Counted from the stretch's first letter, positions 5,688-10,973 are shown. The stretch is 10,973 bases of DNA from CAZVCJ01 sp964625745 (GCA_964625745.1 CAZVCJ010000137.1:1-10973), one strand, 5' to 3'. Translations and numbers: made by a program. The notes: generated from the sequence alone by a model not told the origin.

Positions 5688-7553
5688 TTACTTCTCGATG
5701 TACCACTCCTCCGCGTTCCAGGATCCCGTGGAAGTCCAGATGTTACCCACGTAGCCCTTGAAGTGATCGCGCAGCAAGTCAATGTCCGCGCGGTCGTAGA
5801 GATAGATGTGCGGCCGGCCCTCAGCGATCAGCTCGGACCCCTTCTGGTAGGCCGCCTTGCGCACCTCCAGGTCAGGACTGGAGCCGGCGATTTCCATTTG
5901 CGCACCATATTCGTCGTCGATCCAGCGCGAATAGTTGTAGCCCTGGCCTGAGTTGTCGTCGCAGGGAATGTTGTACGGAGCATAGTAGCCGTCCATCTGG
6001 CTGTGCGGGTCGGTGCCATACGTAGTGGTGAACATCAGGATGTCGAACTGTCCGTGCTTGCGGAAAGCGCCGGCGGAGTAGCTGCCGAACAGCTCCGCGC
6101 TGGGCACGTTCTCGATGTACATCTCGATGCCGACGTCGGCCATCATCTCCAGGATCACCTGCTCGCACTGCTCGCGCAGCGCGTTGCCGGAGGTGGTCTG
6201 GAGCTTTAGCCTGAGTATCCTGCCTTCTTCAGCGTAGGGGCAGCCATGGCACTCGCGGATACCATCGCCGTTGGTGTCCGTCCAGCCCGCCTCCTCCAGC
6301 AGAGTCTTGGCCTTATCAGGGTTAAACTCGCTCTTCGGGATGTCCGGCGCAGCCCAGCCAATGTTCATCTCCGTGGTGCCAACTGTTGCCAGGCCGTACA
6401 GCAGCTTGTCTATGATGAGTTGCTTGTCAATGCCCAGCTCGATGGCCTCGCGGACCTTGGAGTCTCCCAGCGCCCAGTGCCACGAGGGATTCTCGCGCAA
6501 GTACTCGACGCAAGGGGCATCCAGCGTTGGATCGCGCAGGTTCAGGAGCAGCCGCTCGGTGCCGGTGCTGGGCGGCATGCTGACCGCTACACCCTCCCAG
6601 GCCTCGGCCTCGGGGATGTCGGCCTCGATCAGGTCCCACACGAAATCGAGCTCGCCGGTCTGGATGAGCTGCTTGCCCACCTCGCGGCTCTCGATCCAAC
6701 GCAGGATGATGGCGTCCACATAGGGCTTGCCCTCTGTCTTCCACAGCCAGAAGTTCTCGTTGCGCACGAGGGTCATGTGGTCGCCAGAGGCCCACTCTTC
6801 GAGCTTGTAGGGGCCCAGGCTGAGGGGCCAGCGGTTGAACTCCCACTCCTGCATCTTGGCCGGGTCGAGGCCCAGGTGACTGGGCAGGACGGGATTGGAG
6901 AGCATGGCCAGATAGGGCGCGTAGAACTTAGTGAACTTAACCACCACGGTGTAGGGGTCGGGGCAGGTGATCGATTCGACGTCCTCCCAACCGGTGGTGC
7001 TCACCGCGCCGCTCTCAGGATGCATGTACGTCTGCCAGGTAAAGACGACGTCGTCGCAGGTGAACTCGTCGCCGTCCTCCCAGAGATAGCCTTCGTGCAG
7101 ATTGAGCGTGATGGTCAGGCCATCATCCGAGACGCCCCCGTTCTGAACGGTGGGCACTTCCTTCGCCAGTTGAGCGTAGAAACTGCCGTCCGGTGCGGCG
7201 TCAACCAGCGCGCTCTCGAGAAAGTCGCCGGCCCAGCTCGCTACCGTCTGGGTGCGGATGAGCGAGTTCAGCAGCTCCGGCTCCTGGTAAAAGCCCAGAA
7301 CCAGTGTGCCGCCCTGCTTATCGGCCCCCGGCTTAGGCGTAGCCGTGACCACTTTCTCGACCACCACCTGTTTCTCCACCTCGACGGTCTGAATAACCTC
7401 CTTCTCGACCACTACTTCCTTCTCCACCTCGACGGTGACCGGAACCTCTTTCTCGACGATCACTTCCTTCTCGACCACCTCGGCGGTGGGTGGCGCGCAG
7501 GCGGCCATGACTATGCCCAGCACCACCAGAACAGCTAAAAGCTTGCTTCTCAT
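5688..7553 (-). CDS. Family-5 extracellular substrate-binding lipoprotein of a peptide-type ABC transporter
   Basis: Captures the substrate outside the membrane and delivers it to the two permeases encoded downstream. The 621 aa begin with a lipoprotein signal (MRSKLLAVLVVLGIVMAAC, lipid-accepting C19). A linker of VEKEV/VEVEK repeats follows at residues 27-69 and ends in TATPKP, a hallmark of Chloroflexota extracellular lipoproteins. The SBP_bac_5 fold starts near residue 81 (GGTLVLGFYQEPELLN) and runs to the C-terminus. In it, YLWEDGDEFTCDDVVFTWQ and VREAIELGIDKQLI are typical of this family. The start is fixed by AAGGAGGAG 8-10 nt before the ATG. The gene is first in the transporter unit, with a promoter about 265 nt upstream, a long leader, and a strong terminator after it. 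Ligand could be an oligopeptide or another solute; family 5 also binds sugars and metals. Confidence 0.95.
   Translation of the reverse strand: MRSKLLAVLVVLGIVMAACAPPTAEVVEKEVIVEKEVPVTVEVEKEVVVEKEVIQTVEVEKQVVVEKVVTATPKPGADKQGGTLVLGFYQEPELLNSLIRTQTVASWAGDFLESALVDAAPDGSFYAQLAKEVPTVQNGGVSDDGLTITLNLHEGYLWEDGDEFTCDDVVFTWQTYMHPESGAVSTTGWEDVESITCPDPYTVVVKFTKFYAPYLAMLSNPVLPSHLGLDPAKMQEWEFNRWPLSLGPYKLEEWASGDHMTLVRNENFWLWKTEGKPYVDAIILRWIESREVGKQLIQTGELDFVWDLIEADIPEAEAWEGVAVSMPPSTGTERLLLNLRDPTLDAPCVEYLRENPSWHWALGDSKVREAIELGIDKQLIIDKLLYGLATVGTTEMNIGWAAPDIPKSEFNPDKAKTLLEEAGWTDTNGDGIRECHGCPYAEEGRILRLKLQTTSGNALREQCEQVILEMMADVGIEMYIENVPSAELFGSYSAGAFRKHGQFDILMFTTTYGTDPHSQMDGYYAPYNIPCDDNSGQGYNYSRWIDDEYGAQMEIAGSSPDLEVRKAAYQKGSELIAEGRPHIYLYDRADIDLLRDHFKGYVGNIWTSTGSWNAEEWYIEK
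7347..7475 (-). repeat. VEKEV codon-repeat linker
   Basis: This stretch encodes residues 27-69 of the binding protein as degenerate pentads (VEKEV, VEVEK, VVVEK). The DNA repeats GTCGAG/GAAGTG-like units and is low in complexity. It forms a charged spacer between the lipid anchor and the binding domain and may vary in copy number between strains. Confidence 0.85.
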
Positions 7554-7811
7554 TTCTCAATCTCCTCCTTGTTTTTTGGGGTTATCTCCGAGTAGCCCAA
7601 GGAAGCCCAATCCTGCAAGCCAGCTCAGATGGGTGGGGCGCGTTACGCTTTTGGGCTTTCATCACCTCCTCTCTGGACTGCGAAAGCAGTTGGAGAAATA
7701 AGGTAAAAAAACGAATGTCTCTTCGGTCTTGAAGTGGCTTTCTCCAAGCTGCTGTGGAGTTATGCTCATGCTTAGGAGTGCATACTGGTGAGTCACACAA
7801 CTCTAATGGGG
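7554..7811 (-). promoter_or_regulatory. Long 5' leader of the transporter transcript
   Basis: If transcription starts from the promoter at 7818-7846, the leader is about 258 nt. It contains a small hairpin (CTCCA 7754-7758 region paired with TGGAG), a weak CGAA/TTCG stem followed by seven U residues (around 7710-7724) that could act as an attenuator, two TTGGGCT direct repeats, and the possible 26-aa ORF. I could not match it to a T-box, SAM, TPP, lysine or other riboswitch consensus by eye. Confidence 0.4.
7582..7662 (-). CDS. Possible 26-aa leader peptide ORF
   Basis: A short frame (starts MKAQKRNAPHP, ends PWATRR) lies in the transporter leader and stops 28 nt before the binding-protein ATG. 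AGGAGG precedes its ATG, but only 2 nt away, closer than is optimal. It carries five or more basic residues and no recognisable motif. It could be a regulatory uORF, or AGGAGGTGATG may be a chance match. I do not recognise it. Confidence 0.25.
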   Translation of the reverse strand: MKAQKRNAPHPSELACRIGLPWATRR

Positions 7812-7817
7812 AACACC

Positions 7818-7846
7818 AATATATCATGATTGGACAACCTTGTCAA
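7818..7846 (-). promoter_or_regulatory. Sigma-70-type promoter of the transporter unit
   Basis: The -35 is TTGACA (7846-7841), the spacer 17 nt, and the -10 TATATT (7823-7818). It lies just 20 nt beyond the stop of the DUF3795 gene and points toward the binding-protein gene. An inverted repeat CCAAT-N8-ATTGG (7816-7833) overlaps the -10, a plausible operator position. Confidence 0.72.
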
Positions 7847-7866
7847 GTCATGGAATCCTCACTTAC

Positions 7867-8253
7867 TCATTCTTTGCAGTCAGAGGTTTCTATATACACA
7901 CCCTGGGCTCTCAAAAGGTTCACGAGTCCCCTCCCCCTCCAGTATGCACATTGCTCGGCCAGCCAGGCTTCTGTGCCGACCTCCACCCGTCTCTTGAGAG
8001 CATCAATGTGGTAGCCCGGCGTGCACCCAGGACGGTCGTCGGGTACGAACTCCGAGAGTTTGAGGCAGGGGAAATCAGGGCAAAGCCCACAATGCTCCAG
8101 ACCCTTGTTGAGCACGCAGCACCGGTAGAAGTCGCACTCACTGTGCTCGGTGCAGCCCTGGCACGTCAGGCCGAAATTGGGGCACTTGCCACACCAGTCG
8201 CCACAGACACCCGCCAGGACACCTTCCAGAGGCTTCATCATCAGCTTTGCCAT
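7867..8253 (-). CDS. DUF3795 cysteine-rich protein
   Basis: Small cytoplasmic protein (128 aa from the ATG at 8253) with 14 cysteines. The order CGDWCGKC (17-24), CQGC (31-34), RCC (44-46), then HCGLCPDFPC (54-63) is the DUF3795 signature. The spacing suggests Zn or Fe-S binding; function is unknown. The gene overlaps the end of the radical SAM gene. The chosen ATG overlaps by 13 nt, while an alternative ATG at 8241 shares TGATG with that stop codon and would give 124 aa. Either way translation looks coupled, and no independent ribosome site is obvious. It is therefore probably expressed with the radical SAM gene from the SOS-type promoter. No terminator is visible after it; the transporter promoter begins almost at once. 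A longer frame to 8463 is rejected because it lies inside the radical SAM gene. Confidence 0.8.
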   Translation of the reverse strand: MAKLMMKPLEGVLAGVCGDWCGKCPNFGLTCQGCTEHSECDFYRCCVLNKGLEHCGLCPDFPCLKLSEFVPDDRPGCTPGYHIDALKRRVEVGTEAWLAEQCAYWRGRGLVNLLRAQGVYIETSDCKE

Positions 8254-9377
8254 AGGCTCAACTGGAAGGGTGGCTGTTTGCCGTTCATCAAGATGAAGGG
8301 GGCGGCACGTTTGGCTATGGCTCCGATCTGGCGGAGGTCCGAAAGCTCGCAGAATTTGCCCTGCCCCCGCAGCTTGAGGATGCGGGAAGCCGAGGTAGGG
8401 CCGATGCCGGGGACCCGGAGCAGTTCCTCGCGACCGGCCCGGTTTACCTCCACGGGGAAGCACTCAGGATGGGCCTGGGCCCAGATCAGCTTAGGGTCAG
8501 CTTCACCGGGCAGATTGCCCGAATCATCGAAGACCAAATCCTCGAAGGTGAAGCCATACCTGCGGAAGAGGAAATCGCTCTGGTATAGGCGATGCTCGCG
8601 CAGAGGCGGCGTAGGGGGATGATCCTCCAGGGGAGTATCTGCAATCGGTTGGAAGGCGCTGAAGTAAACCCGCGCCAAATCCACCTCCCGATAGAGCCGC
8701 GCGGTGGTCGAGAGGAGCTCGCGGTCGGTTTCGCCCGATGCGCCGACGACGAACTGGGTGGTCTGGCTAACCGAGGCGCGCCTGCCCTGGCCCTCCCCGA
8801 TGAGGCGATTAGCCCACTGCAGAGGCTGGAGGAGGTGAGCGGTGAAATCCTTGGGGGGAGCGATGCGGGCCAGGCGTTCCGGGTTCGGGGCCTCCAGGTT
8901 CACCGAGACCCGATTGGCCAATTGCACCGCTCGCTCCACGTGGGCGAAAGTAGCGCCAGGCAGGATCTTGAGGTGGACGTAGCCGGGGAAGGCATATCGC
9001 TGGCGCACCAGCTCCACCGTGGCGATCATGCGGTCCATGGTGCGGGCCGCGTTGCACACGCCGGAGCTGAGGAAGAGGCCCTTCACCAGTCCCTTGCGGT
9101 GCATCTGGTCGAAAGCGTAGGCCAGCTCCTCTGGGGTGAAACTGAGGCGCCGGAAGTTGCGGCTGGCGCGGTTGGCGCAATAGTAGCAGTCGTTCTCGCA
9201 GGCGTTGGTGAGCAGTATCTTGAGGAGGTTGATCCTCTTGCCGTCGGGCAACACGGCCGGGTAGATCCAGCGGCCCAGGTCGTCTCGCACCCGGTTCGCC
9301 TCCGTGCCGCAGGCTTCACCGCACAAATCATACTGAGCTGACCGGCCCAGCACCTCGATCTTTTGGCGCGTATCCAC
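8241..9377 (-). CDS. Radical SAM protein with C-terminal helix-hairpin-helix; putative DNA modification/repair enzyme
   Basis: Predicted [4Fe-4S] radical SAM enzyme (378 aa) resembling the 'putative DNA modification/repair radical SAM' family (TIGR03916). The cluster motif is CENDCYYC (C60, C64, C67 from the GTG), preceded by SLLK-like INLLKILLTNA. Downstream are GLFLSSGV (100-107), GYVHLKILPG (132-141) and VSVNLEAP (157-164). The C-terminus has a DNA-binding helix-hairpin-helix, VNRAGREELLRVPGIGPTSA (311-330), then FCELSDLRQIG. An extra Cys pair (C19, C23) precedes the core. I chose GTG at 9377, with GGAGG 8 nt upstream, over the ATG at 9407, because the promoter -10 box ends at that ATG and transcription would begin inside it. 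The gene overlaps the DUF3795 gene downstream and lies behind a LexA-like box. The substrate is unknown; nucleic acid is inferred from the HhH and SOS box. Confidence 0.85.
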   Translation of the reverse strand: MDTRQKIEVLGRSAQYDLCGEACGTEANRVRDDLGRWIYPAVLPDGKRINLLKILLTNACENDCYYCANRASRNFRRLSFTPEELAYAFDQMHRKGLVKGLFLSSGVCNAARTMDRMIATVELVRQRYAFPGYVHLKILPGATFAHVERAVQLANRVSVNLEAPNPERLARIAPPKDFTAHLLQPLQWANRLIGEGQGRRASVSQTTQFVVGASGETDRELLSTTARLYREVDLARVYFSAFQPIADTPLEDHPPTPPLREHRLYQSDFLFRRYGFTFEDLVFDDSGNLPGEADPKLIWAQAHPECFPVEVNRAGREELLRVPGIGPTSASRILKLRGQGKFCELSDLRQIGAIAKRAAPFILMNGKQPPFQLSLWQS

Positions 9378-9385
9378 ACTAACCA

Positions 9386-9392
9386 CCTCCCC
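9386..9392 (-). promoter_or_regulatory. Ribosome binding site deciding the radical SAM start
   Basis: GGGGAGG (9392-9386) sits 8 nt before the GTG at 9377, ideal spacing. The ATG at 9407 has no such site and would fall at or before the transcription start. Confidence 0.75.
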
Positions 9393-9407
9393 GCCTGGAC
9401 TGCCCAT

Positions 9408-9436
9408 ATTATACGAACAAATGTTCGAAATGTCAA
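9408..9436 (-). promoter_or_regulatory. Consensus sigma-70 promoter of the radical SAM/DUF3795 unit
   Basis: TTGACA (9436-9431), a 17-nt spacer and TATAAT (9413-9408): both hexamers match the consensus exactly. Expected transcription start is near 9401, giving a short leader of about 24 nt before the GTG. The -35 lies 10 nt from the cutA stop codon, so the unit has its own promoter despite tight packing. Confidence 0.85.
9414..9427 (-). promoter_or_regulatory. LexA-like SOS box in the promoter spacer
   Basis: CGAAC-ATTT-GTTCG on the minus strand, with perfect 5-bp arms, matches the Gram-positive (Bacillus DinR/LexA) operator CGAAC-N4-GTTCG. It occupies the spacer immediately upstream of the -10, where bound repressor would exclude RNA polymerase. 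LexA itself is not encoded here, so the regulator is inferred. Confidence 0.75.
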
Positions 9437-9446
9437 GAATAAAGAC

Positions 9447-9791
9447 TCAGTCCACGTCGTGCCAGCCGCCAGGCACTGAACTGTCGAGCCAACGGAGATA
9501 GTCAGCATCGCCGGCCACGATGGGCAGGGCAATAATCTCAGGAGTCTCGTAACTGTGCAGCTCTTTGACACATCTCTTCAGGTGCTCAAACACATCCCGG
9601 CGACTTTTGACGATCAAGAGAGCTTCGCTATCGCGCTGCACCTCATCTTGCCAACGATACACCGAGGTAATGGAGGGGACTATGTTGATGCAGGCAGCCA
9701 GCATCCGTTCGACCAATGCCTGGGCTATTTTGTCGGCTTCCTCCGATGAGCCGACCGTGATGAGAACAATGATGTGTCCAGAATCGGACAT
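9447..9791 (-). CDS. cutA: CutA1 family protein
   Basis: Small trimeric ferredoxin-like-fold protein (114 aa, normal for CutA1), historically linked to divalent metal tolerance though its bacterial role is unsettled. Diagnostic segments: HIIVLITVGSSEEADKIAQ (6-24), AACINIVP (32-39) with the conserved cysteine, VYRWQDEVQ (44-52), ALLIVKS (57-63) and the signature HSYETPEIIALPI (79-91). The ATG at 9791 is chosen because AGGAG lies 6 nt upstream; the frame extends to 9848 without another ribosome site. It sits between the tRNA cluster and the SOS-type promoter, both on the same strand, with no obvious functional link to either. A weak promoter may lie at 9829-9856. Confidence 0.94.
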   Translation of the reverse strand: MSDSGHIIVLITVGSSEEADKIAQALVERMLAACINIVPSITSVYRWQDEVQRDSEALLIVKSRRDVFEHLKRCVKELHSYETPEIIALPIVAGDADYLRWLDSSVPGGWHDVD

Positions 9792-9828
9792 CCTGTACTC
9801 CTCTCCTCGATTATTACAATACTCTTCG

Positions 9829-9856
9829 AGTGTATTTTCGGAGGACAATCAGGCAA
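9829..9856 (-). promoter_or_regulatory. Possible weak promoter of cutA
   Basis: TTGCCT (9856-9851), a 16-nt spacer and TACACT (9834-9829), each 4 of 6 to consensus, lie upstream of cutA. An imperfect palindrome AATAC...GTATT (9818-9836) overlaps the -10. Evidence is only moderate; read-through from the tRNA unit is the alternative. Confidence 0.35.
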
Positions 9857-9886
9857 TAAACAAAGTAGGAAGGTGATACGGGCGCC

Positions 9887-9900
9887 CAAAAATAAAAAGG
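9887..9900 (-). terminator. U-rich tract after the tRNA cluster
   Basis: The minus strand reads CC-TTTTT-A-TTTTT-GG directly after the tRNA-Arg discriminator base. The folded acceptor stem plus this tract could end transcription or release the 3' end. There is no separate GC-rich hairpin. Confidence 0.4.
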
Positions 9901-9974
9901 CACCCTCGGCAGGATTCGAACCTGTGACCTCCTCCTCCGCAGGGAGGCGCTCTAATCCGCTGAGCTACGAGGGC
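9901..9974 (-). tRNA. tRNA-Arg (anticodon GCG)
   Basis: A 74-nt cloverleaf: acceptor GCCCTCG/CGAGGGT (one G-U), D-arm GCTC/GAGC, anticodon stem CCTCC/GGAGG with loop CTGCGGA, 5-nt variable region, and T-arm ending in TTCGAAT with an A-C mismatch at 49-65. The anticodon GCG reads Arg CGC/CGU; A20 in the D-loop and C35 agree with arginine identity. CCA is not encoded. Last of three tRNAs in the cluster. Bacteria usually read CGU/CGC with an ACG (inosine) tRNA, so this anticodon is unusual. Confidence 0.88.
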
Positions 9975-9984
9975 GCGCAACAGG

Positions 9985-10075
9985 CGGGGAGAGTGGGATT
10001 CGAACCCACGGAAGAGCTTATTGGCCCTTCAACCGCTTAGCAGGCGGTCCCATTCGTCCACTCTGGCATCTCCCC
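9985..10075 (-). tRNA. tRNA-Ser (anticodon GCT)
   Basis: A 91-nt class II tRNA: acceptor GGGGAGA/TCTCCCC, anticodon stem ACCGC/GCGGT with loop CTGCTAA (anticodon GCT, codons AGC/AGU), a long variable arm (GAAGGGC paired with GCTCTTC) typical of serine tRNAs, T-arm GTGGG/CCCAC. CCA is not encoded (CCT follows G73). It lies 10 nt upstream of tRNA-Arg. Confidence 0.95.
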
Positions 10076-10101
10076 GGGCTGGATATAGAATTGGCTAGTT
10101 T

Positions 10102-10190
<89 letters not shown>

Positions 10191-10225
10191 GGACTCGGAG
10201 AGACTTGCCCTCCCCATCCGCTATT

Positions 10226-10254
10226 AGTATAGCAAAGAGCAGCGATAATGTCAA
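10226..10254 (-). promoter_or_regulatory. Sigma-70 promoter of the tRNA cluster
   Basis: TTGACA (10254-10249), a 17-nt spacer and TATACT (10231-10226) point into the tRNA genes, with about 30 nt of leader to the first tRNA base. Strong hexamers suit a stable-RNA unit. Confidence 0.82.
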
Positions 10255-10300
10255 ACTTCCGCTGGCAGATAAAGATGGCGATTGAAATCGTACCTGCGAG

Positions 10301-10423
10301 GGCACTCCGTGCCAGGCGACCACCTACGTGGTCGCGGGAATCGTCCACGCAGGCTTCGTCGTGAGCTCAGCCGAACGGTGGACGACTGGCGCATTCGCGC
10401 CCTCCAGAGGCGGTTTCAACCGC
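10301..10423. repeat. Array of five consecutive short hairpins
   Basis: In 123 nt: GGCAC/GTGCC (10301-10313), GCGACCAC/GTGGTCGC (10316-10335), TCGTCCAC/GTGGACGA (10341-10385, with an inner GGCT/AGCC), GGCGC/GCGCC (10388-10401) and GCGGTT/AACCGC (10410-10423). Each is a perfect stem with a short loop except the third. This fits clustered palindromic repeats or a structured RNA. There is no ORF. It abuts the secreted-protein gene. The rest of 10191-10433 holds only the tRNA promoter. Confidence 0.65.
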
Positions 10424-10433
10424 TATTCTTGTC

Positions 10434-10847
10434 TTGATGGCGGTGCTGGTGATAGCCAGCCTGGGGTTCGCCTCGGTCGTCAGCGCGCAGAGTGACAATG
10501 GCATGGGCACCCTAAATGCCGAAGGAGGCGGGTTCGCCGGACTCCACGGCGCTGGCTACATGCGGATCAGTGGCAGGGGCGTGCTCTGGGTCAAAGGTGA
10601 GGAGTCCATCGAAATCCGGAGCGACGGCCACAAGAAGGTCTTCCCTGACGGCTGGACCGAATACGCTGGCTTCGACGGGGCTGCCCGGATCCGTGGACAG
10701 GACGTCTCGGTGCTCATGGCTGGAGAGGGAATTGACCTCTACGCCATCGGCGCTGGCCGGGCCATCCTGTGGGATGAGGGCACCTATGAGATCAACGGGC
10801 TCATCACTGGCAGGTGGTCAGATACCATCGGAATCCTGGACTACTAG
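10434..10847 (+). CDS. Small secreted protein, function unknown, N-terminus probably damaged
   Basis: About 136-137 aa with a hydrophobic stretch (MAVLVIASLGFASVVSA) and a likely signal-peptidase site near VSA-Q. The mature part is rich in Gly, Ile and Val and has two similar segments, GRGVLWVKGEESIEI and GRAILWDEGTYEI, suggesting a repetitive beta-fold. I do not recognise the family. The start is unsettled: TTG at 10434 or ATG at 10437, neither with a ribosome site. The signal lacks the usual basic N-region, and the upstream in-frame codons (ATT CTT GTC TTG) continue the hydrophobic run with no start back to a TGA at 10362. The hairpin array ends 10 nt before, so the true 5' end may have been replaced by repeat sequence. 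It is the only plus-strand gene here. Confidence 0.6.
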   Translation: MMAVLVIASLGFASVVSAQSDNGMGTLNAEGGGFAGLHGAGYMRISGRGVLWVKGEESIEIRSDGHKKVFPDGWTEYAGFDGAARIRGQDVSVLMAGEGIDLYAIGAGRAILWDEGTYEINGLITGRWSDTIGILDY

Positions 10848-10909
10848 CCGCGCCTTGAGTTGGGCATAGCTCTATATACCCCGCCCGATGACATCATTGC
10901 GAGTCTTCC

Positions 10910-10926
10910 ATGGCGCGGCGCGCCAT
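10910..10926. repeat. Perfect short palindrome downstream of the secreted-protein gene
   Basis: ATGGCGCG-G-CGCGCCAT is a perfect 8-bp stem 63 nt past the stop codon. It lacks a U-tract, so it is more likely a palindromic repeat than a terminator. CATTGCGAG at about 10894-10902 resembles one end of the TGTCATTGCG element. Confidence 0.45.
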
Positions 10927-10949
10927 CCGTAGGGAGCAGAAACGTCCCA

Positions 10950-10973
10950 CCCTCACCCTAACCCTCTCCCTGC
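10950..10973. repeat. CCCTCACCCTAACCCTCTCCC-type repeat at the window edge
   Basis: The last 24 nt match a C-rich CCCT-repeat motif that I recall as dispersed in intergenic regions of many bacteria. It is cut by the window end. Confidence 0.5.

Noticed and set aside
6246..7538. 430-codon plus-strand frame opposite the binding-protein gene
   Set aside because: It mirrors codons of a convincing lipoprotein; the Leu/Asp/His-rich end is just the antisense of the VEKEV repeats.
7554..7811. T-box or classic riboswitch in the transporter leader
   Set aside because: No T-box sequence or known aptamer core was found by eye; a covariance search would be decisive.
8254..8463. 70-residue N-terminal extension of the DUF3795 protein
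   Set aside because: It lies entirely within the radical SAM gene in another frame and has composition unlike the family.

Overview
The window looks like a fragment of a Chloroflexota genome, most likely Anaerolineae-like. This rests on three things: moderately high GC, a family-5 substrate-binding lipoprotein whose linker is the run of V-E-K-E-V repeats typical of that phylum, and intergenic regions full of short palindromic repeats. The assignment is an inference; no marker gene is present.

Layout: almost everything is on the minus strand. From high to low coordinate: a tRNA cluster (Ser-UGA, Ser-GCU, Arg-GCG; 10190 down to 9901) behind a near-consensus sigma-70 promoter; cutA (9791-9447); a two-gene unit of a radical SAM/helix-hairpin-helix protein (9377-8241) and a Cys-rich DUF3795 protein (8253-7867); a peptide-type ABC transporter unit of substrate-binding lipoprotein (7553-5688), OppB-like permease (5489-4239) and OppC-like permease (4119-3169); lysA (3046-1688); and an M20-family amidohydrolase (1549-338). 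The only convincing plus-strand gene is a small secreted protein (about 10434-10847) whose 5' end looks damaged. Positions 1-337 and about 10296-10430 hold palindromic repeats and no gene.

Regulation: the radical SAM gene has a consensus promoter (TTGACA, 17 nt, TATAAT) with a Bacillus-type LexA/SOS box (CGAAC-N4-GTTCG) filling the spacer. That places this uncharacterised presumed DNA-repair enzyme, and the DUF3795 gene coupled to it, under DNA-damage control. The same promoter shows that translation starts at a GTG (9377) rather than at the ATG touching the -10 box. The transporter unit has its own promoter, a leader of about 258 nt with a possible short ORF, a strong hairpin terminator between the binding protein and the permeases, and a second terminator after oppC. 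This arrangement should make far more binding protein than permease.

How the genes may work together: the transporter lacks ATPase genes here, and its OppB-like subunit carries an inserted SH3b-like domain in the first extracytoplasmic loop. With lysA and an M20 amidohydrolase directly downstream, uptake and breakdown of peptides, possibly DAP-containing cell-wall peptides, is a reasonable but unproven reading. The two most noteworthy signals are the SOS-box radical SAM/DUF3795 unit and the SH3b-bearing permease.
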